DNA of 64,000 bases. Source: Serinus canaria (Eukaryota; Chordata; Aves; Passeriformes; Fringillidae). The stretch spans positions 93,102,990 to 93,166,989 of the forward strand of contig NC_066315.1 of NCBI RefSeq assembly GCF_022539315.1, written 5' to 3'. The notes beneath the pieces were generated by a model, which was not told the origin of the DNA, searched no databases, and saw nothing but the letters and a program-made list of their open reading frames with translations. The first letter of the stretch is position 1; each line of letters opens with the position of its first letter. The translations under genes were made by a program, and so were the position numbers. This document shows positions 23,379-34,551 of the stretch, piece after piece.

Positions 23379-25149
23379 ATGGATGTTCGGTGGGCTGTGA
23401 GGCTGGTTCTAAATAATTTTGAGAGAACTAAAGGGCAGGGGGGAGTGATGTGGAAATCTTGCATTTGACTTCACATGGCATGCCAAAAAAATTTCCAAGT
23501 GGGATTTCAAGAACACGTTTGCTCTCAGATTCACTAGTATGTGAGACTTTCTTTCGTTTCCAAGAGTGACACCACATATTATGCTACAGAAAGATGGAAC
23601 AAATGTATGGGGAAGCAATGAATGGGTCTAATCCCTGCCCCAAATAATCAGGATAATTGTTTTCATGCATCTTTACTCTCTAGTGTTCTTTCTAGTAAAA
23701 TACTTCTGACCCAAAAACTGAATGAAGCTCCCAATCTTTTTGCAAGACAATTAGCAAAAATTGTATTTACATTTAAATAGCACCATCCCAGTGTTTCTCT
23801 CTTCTGGGACTTGCAATTGTATTATAATGTCCTAATTATTGCTCACTGCAGAAGGATTTTTATCAGGCCACAGGTATTTGAATATAAGTTGTACCTAACA
23901 TGACTGCTAGGAATTGTTTGCTCTACTGAAATCTAAGCATGAGTGAGTTGGAGTTAGTCAAAACATGGCTACAAACCTGACCATTAATCTGCTTAACCCT
24001 GGCAACATGTGGCAAAGAGCTTGAACCAGGCTTTAAGGCACCCCACAGTTCTTTAAATGCTATAACTGTCCTTTCTGCTCACCCTGCACATGGCCTAAGG
24101 AAATCTGCTTTTCACTTGGCCCTTCTCTTTTTCTTTTTCCTTCCTGTACATGAGCACTTGGAGTCCATCTTCACCTTCCAACAGGAAGGCACAAGTCAGA
24201 GGAAGGTGTGCTCCTCCATCTGCCTTCCTCTTCCACCTGTGCTGCAAGACAACTGAGGGAAACCCCAGGGAAATGAAGCCCAGGTCTGATCCTCGATGGC
24301 CCCACACAATAAAGAGGGAGCACTCAGTTGCTGCTGTACATAACCACGTTTTTACGTATCAGGCTGCCTCCCCATTCCACTGCAGGTCTAAAGCTATAGG
24401 CTGAGAGCTCCCTGTAGGAAGCTGTTGTTATGGTAGTAAGATATTGTCTTCTTTTGATTTAAACCTAGAGTTATTTCCTATGATGAGCTTGAGGCATAAA
24501 ATTTTCTGGAAAATAGGGGACCCTTCTAATAGTCATGACCTTAAATTAAACTTGAGCTAATTGAAATTTTGTGGCAAAAAATAGCCTTTTTTTCTCCAAA
24601 ATTTCCTAGCTATCCATGCTCTTAACCACTACCATAACATAGAAAAACATGCAGCTGTTGACTGAGTCAGTGTCAGCTCTTACCATTCTATACATAGCCT
24701 GGTCTTTTCAAATGGTAGTGTTTTTACAGGTGATGTTAACCTAAAGGCAAAACAGAACGTAGGTTCTTTGTATTATGCAGATAATCAGTGATGTTTGTGA
24801 GGTTATGTCCTACATGGGTGGCCTGATTGACCACAGAAAGCTTCTGTAAAAACTCCAGGGATAAAAAAGTGAAACCCTGTCCTGGAAGATAGCTGTTGCT
24901 TTTCCAAATTGAGAAATAGAATAAATCTCTTTAAACACATCGCTTATAGCAACCACCTGCAATTTCTGTCATGCTGGTATACTCACAAAGCTCTTATTCA
25001 TGGGTAGAAGGCGACTCTGGACTTTTTAGGTAAAAATGCTTCCTTGCACAGATAATTTATATATTTTTGCTTGGCAGAGAGTCCACACATCCAAATTTGC
25101 ACCAGAATTACTGACGTTTTATTCAGTTTTTAGGCAGCACTGAGAGACA
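23379..25149. other. Unique sequence, no gene seen
   Basis: Short overlapping open frames (70 to 84 aa) near 24095-24404 on opposite strands are not recognisable. No named repeat found. Confidence 0.5.
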
Positions 25150-25740
25150 TCCTGTGCATCCTGAGACCTTCCTTCCTTTGCTAGGGGTGTGGTGCTGGTG
25201 GCAATGGCAGCTCCTGGATGGCTTTTCACTTTCCATGGGGGAAACAGCCCAAAGTGGGAAGAAAAAACACCCCACAAATGCTCTAGTTCAGAGCTGGAAT
25301 AGCAGGTGGCAGAAAAAAGCTAAGTCAGTGGGGCAGAAGCTGGTGAGAGAGCACTGCGTGTTTTGGTTGCCAGGGTCCCAAAAGCATCCACAACCCTGCC
25401 TCTTTCTGCCCCACCCCTCACCAGCCCATGGCCCAGGACCCATCCCAACCCCCAGAGCTGTCATCCCCCATCCCAGTGGTGCTGCACCAGGGCCAGTCTT
25501 CAGGTCCCCACAGCCTGACCCTGCCTGGCCATGGGCCTTAAGCCTGGTGGGGACCTGCATTTTCCCAGTCTCCAGGGCAGTACCTGGTGCCCAGGAATGG
25601 GACTGCCTTGGCATCCCTGACTTCCCAGTTCCTATAGGGGGGGTAGGATGTGTCCTGGCTCCCTGGACCCACCCTTAAAGACCCCCATGAGGATCCCCTA
25701 CCATCCTGGCCCTAGGGAGCCCTGACTTCCCCCTGTACAC
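25150..25740. other. GC-rich, CpG-poor block carrying the longest chance ORF
   Basis: This is the most GC-rich stretch of the window, dominated by CCC, CCA and GGG words but nearly without CpG, so it is not a CpG-island promoter. The plus strand is open for 174 codons (25154-25678), with a proline-rich C-terminal half, and the minus strand is open for 108 codons across the same bases. Long open frames on both strands, low-complexity composition and no known domain argue against a gene. An unidentified, decayed repeat is a reasonable alternative. Confidence 0.5.
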
Positions 25741-27399
25741 ACACCTGGATTTATTTGTCTTTAATTCTGCACAAAATTAACACATGCTCTAGTGCAGACA
25801 CTACCAGCTGACATAGGAATGGAAAGGTAATATCCTGGCTGTTTGTTTCTGTAACTTGATCATATTGGCAGGGATATTATTTTAAGACTGAAAAAAAGGT
25901 CTCACCAAAAAAAAAAAAACTTAATGCAATCTTCCATTCATTCTCATCAGAGAAGAAAAGGCCTTGGCCTCATCCCCAGCAAGCTTTGTCCCCATAAGGC
26001 ACTGTAGCCTCTGCCTTCCTTCTCTCCTTCCAGGGCTATAAATTAATATCTCATCATTGACCATAATATGCCCTGTAACTCGGTTTATTATTACTGCGTA
26101 TTTTAGACAGGTGGTAAGTATTGGCACTTTTTATTATGCTGATAAACAATGTCGGACTGCCAGGTGAAATCTGTGGTCAGAGTGATTTCTCACTTCCCTG
26201 TAGCCTCCCAAGGATTTCTGCTTGGGCTAAGGGAGGGCAGAGCTCCAGTGAGTCTGCCTTCTGCAGCACCCTCTGTCCTGCGGGGATCAGCCAAGTGCTG
26301 CCACTCCTTCCCACTGCACGCTTTCAAGGGACATAGAGCCCCAAACATACACAGCTCTTAGGAAACCAGGCACCAACACAAGTGCCTTCCCTCGCTTCCA
26401 ATCCTCGCTTCCCTCGTGGTTGTTGCTGCTCTCTCAGATCCATTCCTTTTTGCTGTGCAGCAGCATTGGAGGTCCTGCCCTCCTGAACTGCTGTTGTTCC
26501 CGAGATCTGGAGAGGGAGCTTGGTGTGGGGTGACCAGGAGATGTGGATATATTTGGCTATTTATTGAAAAATCCTTAGGCACACTTACCCACTGCTACTT
26601 TCATGATGCTGCCTGGCCTGTATCAGGTTCACACATAGTGCTCACACATACGTGATCCTGCCTCAGACATATCAGAGCCTTTCTCAACTGCCTTTCAATC
26701 TCTCCTCCTGCATCTACTTACCAACTCTGCTTCTCAGTCACCTCACAGCGTGTTGCAGAAGGTGTGTGTGTGTCTGTGCAGTACATCCTCATGGAGTGCT
26801 GTGGGGAGGTACCTGAGTGAGGTGCAGACACCTGGGAGAAAATTCACCTTGATGGTGCTGGTGGCACTCACGCTCTTATGTTGCTCCCAGTGCATAAATT
26901 AGCTTGGCTATGTTTTCAAGGCGTGCATTGTGTATACAAGTGCACAGCATCCTGTCTGGCACAAACAGCAGCCATTTTCCCCCTGCAACCCTCTTGTCCA
27001 GCTCAGAGATGAATGTAAAGAATTTTGTGCATTATATTTATAGATATATTTTTCCCATACTTGCAAACCCTAGGCACTAAGTAAAAAAAAAAATTAAAAA
27101 GAATATTGTTTTTCAGCTTTACTTAAACACTCAAGTGTTAGCAAAATTCAAGGATCTTGGTTGTGGATACCTCTTTGTTCATATGATGTCTTTGTGCATA
27201 TACAGCCACTCATTACTGAAATGTGCCTTTTTATCCCTGCCTTTACAGACTGAATCCAAGTTCTCTAATCAAAAGGGCTGTGGGTGGGATGCAGTCAATA
27301 AGTTAAAAGGTCACAGGAAGGAAATACTGGTATATGATAACCGACTTTTGTTTTGAGTTATTTTAATGAGACTAATTTTGATTTTTGAGAATAATCTGG
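25741..27399. other. Unique sequence with one constraint-like segment
   Basis: The segment 26035-26165 (ATAAATTAATATCTCATC, ACTCGGTTTATTATTACTGCG, ATGCTGATAAACAATGTCGG) looks like a conserved non-coding element. A short TG run lies near 26762. No exon recognised. Confidence 0.4.
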
Positions 27400-27672
27400 T
27401 CCTCTCCTCTCCTCTCCTCTCCTCTCCTCTCCTCTCGAGCTCTCGCGTCTCCTCGCCGCTCCGCTCCTCTCTCCTGCTCCTCTCCTCTCGCTCTCCTCGC
27501 TCCTCTCCTCTCCTGCTCCTCTGCGCTCAGCCTCTCCTCGATCCTCTCCGCTCGTCCTCTCCTCTCCTCGTCCTCTCCTCTCCGTCGTCCTCTCCTCTCC
27601 TCTCCTCTCCTCTCCTCTCCTCTCCTCTCCTCTCCTCTCCTCTCCTCTCCTCTCCCTCTCCTCTCCTCTCCC
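27400..27672. repeat. (CCTCT)n pentanucleotide array, about 270 bp, interrupted in the middle
   Basis: Both ends (about 27400-27436 and 27590-27672) are near-perfect CCTCT units. The middle 150 bases keep the same motif but carry many single G bases that create CpG sites and break the register. The plus strand is almost pure pyrimidine apart from these G bases. All three open frames reported across it (99 to 112 aa, both strands) are translations of the repeat and not genes. Confidence 0.97.
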
Positions 27673-27689
27673 AAGCAGAACTAAAGTTC

Positions 27690-27750
27690 CAAGAGACTTT
27701 ATGATCCTAATGGGTCCCTTCCAATTCAGAATGTTCAGTGATTCTGAGTT
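27690..27750 (+). mobile_element. CR1 LINE 3' terminus (about 60 bp)
   Basis: GAGACTTTATGATCC followed by GGGTCCCTTCCAATTCAGAA and an imperfect ATTCTGAG tail match the last bases of CR1 in sense direction. Only the terminus is left. The element's body, if it was ever here, is replaced on the left by the pentanucleotide array, so the array may have grown inside or beside the insertion. Confidence 0.75.
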
Positions 27751-30700
27751 AAAAAAGGTTGTAGATGGAATTTGATGTTGATTTTATCTGCTTTTTTGTA
27801 TTTTTTGTGGCATTTCAGATTTCTTTAATTAAATACACCATCTACTGTTGCTATTCAGGTGGGTAAAGGAGTATGTACTCCAAAGAAAGCAGGGTGTAGG
27901 ATCTAAAGTCTCTTTTCCTTTCCCCATAGGCTGTGGCTATGCAGATTGTAGGGTGTCACAGAGCCAGTGTCTCCACAGTGTTGTATGGGACACTTAATTC
28001 CTGAACAGCAACACCTTGCCTTGTTGGAAGAGGGAGGACTTCCTTTACTAGTCACCCGTGCCATTCACTTCTGTTTCAGTGGCTATGCCAGTGGTAGCTA
28101 TTGAGTTTATAACAGCCAGTACTTTGAATAATAAAAGTTAGCAACTTACCAAGTGAAACACTGAGCAAGGGTTAACACAGTACAGTGGCTGATGTGGTTT
28201 CCTGTCCTAGGTGCCCTTCCTTCATTTGTGCAGCACAAGTGACCCTGAACAAAATGAGGAATCAAAGGGATGGCAGCAGGTTTGGAGTAAAATACTATCA
28301 TGAAGTCTTTTAGTCAAGATTTGCTGGGTCTGAAAACCTCTGTCCAGAAGTGAAGCTCCATACTGTTTTCCAGAGACGATTAAGTGCAATAGTAATCTCA
28401 AAAGATTACAAAAAAATGGTGGGATCCCTATGACATACAATATGCTATTTAAAAACCTAGAAATAAGTTTCAATCCTAACTCTTAGTCTTTTCATTGCTG
28501 GGGGAGTTCTGCGTTGTGCTCCATCTGGGCATGCTGTATGCTTTGGGGAGAAGGATGAACTGATCTGGGCTGCAATTATGTCACCTCCTAGCAACTGACC
28601 ATTGGTACTGTGGGGACATTCTGGTGAGGGATGCAGTACCCTGACTGTGAAATTCCCTGATAACTGGGTGGCTAAAAGCTAGATCTGGATTTTTATGCCA
28701 GGGGCCATCTCTATTTAAAATGCAAGATAAATTAATCTCCTCCCCCAACATTATCAGAGTCCCGCAGATGGCGTTATTATAAATAAGTTCTGTTTATCTA
28801 AAAGTATTAGCATTTAACTCTAGGAGGAATGGTTGTTGTCATGTGTGGTTCAGATCTTTATAGATGTTAGAGGTTTCTTTTGCCTCCAGCAAGATGAATA
28901 TACAAAAAAAAGAAAAGACATATAAAATACATATAGTCATATAGTTGTTTAACTGGAATATACACCCTCTTGTAGGCTCTTATTTGTGAATATTTAGCTG
29001 AGCAACTGAAGTGAAGGAAGGAAAAAGTGAAAAAGTGTTAATCACAAGTGTGCAAATAACATCCATGGGAGTAATTTTAGCTAAAGGTACCAAATTGATG
29101 CTCATTATCATAGGTAGATAATTAAAACTGGAGAAAAGAATGATTTTGTTGCATAGGAACATAAGAGTTAAGAAATAATTTTAAGGATGGCAAGTTAGGA
29201 TAGGTAGTTTGGGTGAAGATGGGGTTGGTAATGAAAAAACCTCCTGAAAAAACCAAGCTACAATTAATTTTTAGATACTTCTCTAAAGAAAATGAGGTAA
29301 TCCAATCAAGGAATGCAAACAGAGCCATTTGGTTAGATGACCAATTACACTGGGGCAACAGTGACTCATTAATATTTGTGCCATATGCTTATGAAGAATC
29401 CAAGGGCTACATTAAGCAAACTTGAAGTAACTGGGATTTAACAGGTAACTCATGGAGAAAAAAAAAAATAAAGAAAGAGGCCTAGAAAATTGATTAACTT
29501 TATTCACTGGGAATGGTATGCCCCTTTTACTGAACAAAGTCACACTCAATGTCCTTGCCCTACTGTATTACTAATGGACTTTGTGTCTATATTTTGCCTT
29601 GAATCATTTTGGATAACTGGCATTGGTGAGTTTTCTGTTTTCCCTGAAACATAGTCTGTGTTCCCTAAATGAAAAGAAATGTAAAGCTCTTTACATTTAT
29701 GCAGTCATTAATTAACCTGCAACAACTTAGAGGCACCAGGGGACTGAGTGTGTTAAAAATAGACATCAAAGTCAATGACAACTTTGACTAACTTTTCTGG
29801 GTTTTTGTCACTTAAGCACTTAACTGTATTTTACTGAACTGGCTACCTGAAATCATAATGATGTAGTATCATATATTCAGACTGTCAAGGTTTTCATTGG
29901 TCATATGCTTCTTGCTCTTCTAGCCCCCTTCATAGCTAATGCCCTGTGGTGTTCTTCTGCTCCAGGTCTCAAAATTCTGAGAATCCATTGTTTCCTGTGT
30001 TGGAAACTGGTTTCTTTTCTATTTATTGAAAATGGTTGTTTCCTTCCCCTTTGGAAATGAAAGTGCTGAACTGGAGAAATTGAAGTTCAAACCATGCTCA
30101 GGGGTCATGATATTTGACATAGTCATACAGTCTGGTGTTCAGAGGGACAGAGTCACGGGTGACTCGTGGGTGTAGAGAGCTTTTTAGAAAAGGAAAATTT
30201 CCTTGTAGTGATAATCCAAGGTCAAATGTTGGAAGTTGAAAGTACAAGCCAGAAAGAAATTCTGTTTCGTGTTTTATACTTCATTTTTCTACCATCATAA
30301 CTTGGGACTGGGGAGAATTTTGTGACTAGCTGTCCTTGTGGATACTTATATATGAATTGTTAAACCTCATAGCTCTTCTTTGATGCTAGAGAGACCCTCA
30401 TTAATTGTATAGATTCTTGGCTATTTTTGTATTGTATGCAAAATCAGCTCTTTTGATAATGTGAAGCACTTTGAGCCTAGCCTTAGCTTAAGACCTAGTA
30501 GGACTCACATGCTGTATTCTGTAACTAGGATTTAATAGGCTAGTGATTCTTTTAATAGATTATACTGCTCAGAAATTACAATATGGAGGTTATTATTCTT
30601 TTAGCTTAATTAATATAAGCTATTTAGACTGGCAAACTAGGATGTGGGAGACTTGAACTCCGTTGAAGAAGGTACTTGAGGTTTGGTTTCTTACTTGCTT

Positions 30701-32099
30701 CTTTGAAGTCCAGGGAATGCTACATGGCTCTAAAACTCCAGGGGAGAGAAATGCTAAGCTTCAGTTATAGGATCAAGCCCCTAAATAAGTCTGAGGAGCA
30801 GATTTTACGCCAGTTCTTTTGCTTGTGAGCATAATTCACCTGAGCTGTCTTAGTCTTTTTTGGGGCAGGGCATGCCATTTTCTTTGAATTCCACCTGTAG
30901 CTGACTGCTGGTACCTGACCCATAGCTGGTATTTCCATTAGGTGCCAAGGTTAATGGCAAAAATAGCAAAGACAAAATTTACAGTGCCAAATCTAACTAA
31001 TTTTGTAAATCTAGGGGTTTTGTCTAGCATTAATAAATACAATAGAAGTCTTCAATGAGCTTCATAGAGTTTTTTACTACTTCCCCCCCCCCCCCACCTT
31101 CTACTATGGACTCTCTCAAGTCTAAAAAATTTCACAGCCTAACAGACTCAACTCCCAGGAAAAGTTTTCAGGGAATCAATCTACATTTTCACTTCTTCTT
31201 AAAGTGAAATACTGCATCACCACACTTAGAGTTCTGTATCCTCATTCCAGCCTCATGACTGTAATGTTTTTCCTACCGTAAAGAATAATGCCTTAGTGTT
31301 GACACACTTCAATCCACAAGATGTCAGCTGTTAGGATTTTCTACAAAGTGAGATCATCCTCTTTCAGGCCTGTTTGTGAGTCAGCTGAAAGGACTCTGCA
31401 GTGCTGGTGTGGAGGGACTCATTTTCATTCTGCGACAGAGTTGTTTTCTTCCTAATTACAACAGTGGAAAATTTTACTTTGTCTTCATTGTTGCAAAGTA
31501 GAGGACAGGAAAAGAGAAACTTGATTAGAACCTCCTATGTACAATGTTTTGGTCCTGACTAGTCTGCCAAGTAAGAAGCAAATGGTAATTTTTTTCTTTT
31601 AAATGTGTCTTAATTTCTTTCAAGTTCCTGTAAAGCACTGGAAGCTGAAGGAAAAAAAACATGAGCCACCAACAAATAATGGAATTTTACCACTGTCCAT
31701 AAAGAATAATATATTGATTGATAATTTTTGGTTTGTATAAAAACTCTTGCAATAGAAGTAGTGGGGGTGGATCTGAAACTTCAGACACAACAGCACATCA
31801 TTATAAAGTACAGAGACTTTAATAGCTCAGTGTCTGAAAAAGTACTCCAACACAAAGTTCCATAGTGCCTTGGTCTGCCTCCATAGCCTCCTTGAGAAAA
31901 GCCAAGAAAAACAGCAAGGTTTTGTGGCATGGCTTGAAGGTCAATAAATCTTGGCTCTGTTAAACCAAGGAGGGAAATAAAAAGTCTGGAACCAAAAACC
32001 CCTCACATGAACTGTCTTGTAGCTGAGTTTACTCTCAGGTAATTTGGGGCTCTGTCCGTCAAGACAATACCACTGGATGGATCTCTAGGAAGAGATGGA
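27751..32099. other. Unique AT-rich sequence, no gene seen
   Basis: Open frames stay under 85 aa. A C13 run lies at 31083-31095. No named interspersed repeat was recognised across these 4.3 kb. Confidence 0.5.
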
Positions 32100-32500
32100 T
32101 CCAAATTATTTAGGGATTCAAAGCTCAAAGCCAGAGCTGGGCAGAGAGGCAGAATGACCCCAGGGACAGGGTCATAGTGAGCTGTGGCAGCCCCTCAGTG
32201 TGGAGCTGCCCCAGGAGTTAATGCTGGCTGTGATCAGCATGGTGGATTGGGAGCACAGGGCTTTTGGCCAGCAAAGCTGTGACTCCCCAAGGGTTTTTGA
32301 ACAGTGGGACAGGCACTGCTGCTCAGGAAGGCCCTCAGGCTGCAGAGCAGACTAACAAAAGATGTATAAAGTGTGTTGGGTCAGCTGTGTGCTCCCTGCA
32401 TCACACACATGCAGCCCAAATCATCTCTCTTAGACAGGATTCACAGCATGTAAAAGTGGAGATGGCAGAAATCTGTGTAGGACAGGGCTAAATATGACTT
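32100..32500. other. GC-richer patch, unidentified
   Basis: Enriched in CAG, CTG and GGG words with few CpG sites, resembling the patches at 1901-2510 and 25150-25740. A 75-aa open frame (32264-32491) is not recognisable. No LTR or LINE landmark was seen. Confidence 0.4.
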
Positions 32501-34400
32501 CTTGGGGTAGGAGAAGGCTCATCATTTTCTAGTGATTTACTGGTGTGGTTGGAGCAGTGTAGGCAAAACTGCTTGAGCATTTCTGCTTTCCTAGGGGTTT
32601 TAAGATCCATCCACTTCTGAGCTCTAGGCTGGTGGCAAGGTCTGTCCTGCTGTGTTTACAACAAACTCCTTTTTGCACACGTGGTATTTTCTCCCAAACC
32701 AACACACCGACTCAGATGGGATCAGGTTTTTTTGTGAGACCTCTTGGGGAGGGGTGCACATTTAGAACAGCTGCAAATGAACTAAATGCTATCTTGAAAT
32801 GGTCAGGCAACTGTCCAAGCTAACATTAGAACAACAGAGGGGGTGAAACAAAGTGCTTATTTTTTTGCTGAATCAATAACTCTGTCCAGGTTAACTTCAA
32901 GGTGTTGCTTACTTCATTGCTGTGCATCACATAATTAATTTTTTCTGCATTTGGAGATCCAATTTGTGCAGTAGGCTTCCCACTGAGGCTTCACTTAGGT
33001 TTTAGTTTAATTTAACTAGAGGGTTGGTGTTTTTCCTGTGTGTTTATTTGTCCTCCCTGTGCTTCTAAATCTAACTCCTCATTGGGAAAACAAGGAAGCA
33101 TTGTGGTTAAAAGCCTAATGGAGAAGCTGGCTCTGGAAAGCTGTATTCTCACCCCCGGAGAAATCTTGGAAATGGTGCAAGCCTATGGTAACTAATGCTG
33201 CCTTTGCAATGATGAATTTATTCCTACATTTGCAAGCAAAATTGATGCACATTGCTAGGTTTCTAGGTCTAGATGACCTGTGGTTGATTTTGTTTTTTTG
33301 TTTTTTTTCTCTTTTCTTTTTTCTGTGTTAGTTTCCCCCATTTGCATGACACTGGGTGAGTTTGGAAAGAATTTAGAGCTTTTCAGGACTAAAGGAATCA
33401 TGCAGTCACATCTCCAGCTTTTCTGTTTGACACAAACAAGCAAGAAAGAGAAATCTATTATACACTGCTCTGTATGGGAATGATTTGAGCTACTCAGCAG
33501 TCTTTCTTTAAAACTCTGTCCTTAAAAAGGTAAGTAACTCCTTCTCCACTCAATCTCAAATTTCTAGCATAAAAGCTGGATTGAAAAGCCAAGGAACTGG
33601 AAAATAAGGCAGATAGATGTGGCCAATACGTTTTGCTGGAAAAACTTTCCTAGCTGTCATGCCCCCACGCTGTTGTATATGATTATTAGTTGCAAAATAG
33701 CATAGCTTGAATGTTATTACTGAACATTAAAGAACATTTCACTTCTAATTATGGAATAAGAAGAAGAGCTTGCAACTTACCTACCAAACATTTGCTTTGC
33801 ACACATGAGAGTTTCCATTTTTAAAACCTTTTTTATTTAAAAACCCCTGCAAGCAGGCGGCTTTCTTTTGCAGCTTCCTGGAACCTTGAAGGTGCCAGTG
33901 AGGAAAGAAAAAACCTTCACACCTTAAAGTCTACATTTAATTAAAATATGCACTATTTTGAGTAAAACACTGAAATTGAACAAAGGGTCAAAATATTTTT
34001 CAGCTTAATTAGAGACTTGGTGATCAAGGACCTGAAAAGAACATTTTTTAAGATCACTCCTGAAAGAGTATGGGGAGGAAGTTCTTCAGGTCAGAGGGGC
34101 CTACCTTCATTCTGTTGTAAGCAATTGCACCAAAAAAAATTCCACCAAAAAAAGTCTCACATAAAAGCTGGTCTTGATTTTGCCTACACTACGTCTGTTG
34201 AAAGAGTTTTTCAAGACTCATTTTGCTTTTTAAAAGCAAGAGAGCAATTAATGGCAGTTCTGCAAATTGAATGACTTCAATCTTTGGCACAGAGAATATT
34301 GCATAAGGACTGTGAGTTATTAATGATAATATTAGCCTGTTACCTAAGACATCTTTACCAGTAGATCTTCAAGTTCTTTAAAAATGAAGCAACTGTCAAG
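32501..34400. other. Unique sequence, no gene seen
   Basis: T-rich runs near 33290-33325. Two near-identical CACCAAAAAAA words lie at 34130-34153. An 85-aa open frame (34017-34274) matches nothing familiar. Confidence 0.5.
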
Positions 34401-34551
34401 GTCTCCATTTTCATATGGGGAATTAAAGCTTTGCAGAGTGAGATGATGTACTCAAGGTCATCTCAGTTAACTAATAGCATAGCTGGCATTAGAAAGCAAA
34501 TCCCTACAGTTCCAGGCCATTCTGTTATCCAGCAGATCACACTGACTTCCC
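34401..34551 (-). mobile_element. MIR-like SINE relic
   Basis: Read on the plus strand this follows the reverse complement of MIR: TCTCCATTTTCATATGGGGAA, then GATGTACTCAAGGTCATCTCAG, TAGCATAGCTGGCATTAGAA, CCAGGCCATTCTGTTATCCAGC and ACACTGAC, in the right order and spacing. MIR elements are tRNA-derived SINEs with a core shared across amniotes and were mobilised by L2 LINEs. The relic is heavily diverged, as expected for its age. An open frame (34431-34682) runs through it by chance. A related amniote CORE-SINE is the main alternative. Confidence 0.7.

Noticed and set aside
25154..25678. 174-aa open frame, the longest in the window
   Set aside because: It lies in a GC-rich, low-complexity block, has an antisense frame of 108 aa over the same bases and no known domain.
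27366..27704. Open frames of 99 to 112 aa on both strands, Ser/Leu- or Arg/Glu-rich
   Set aside because: They are translations of the CCTCT array and carry no independent coding signal.
33095..33140. GTGGTTAAAAGC resembling the start of a MIR element
   Set aside because: One 12-base word without the rest of the element.
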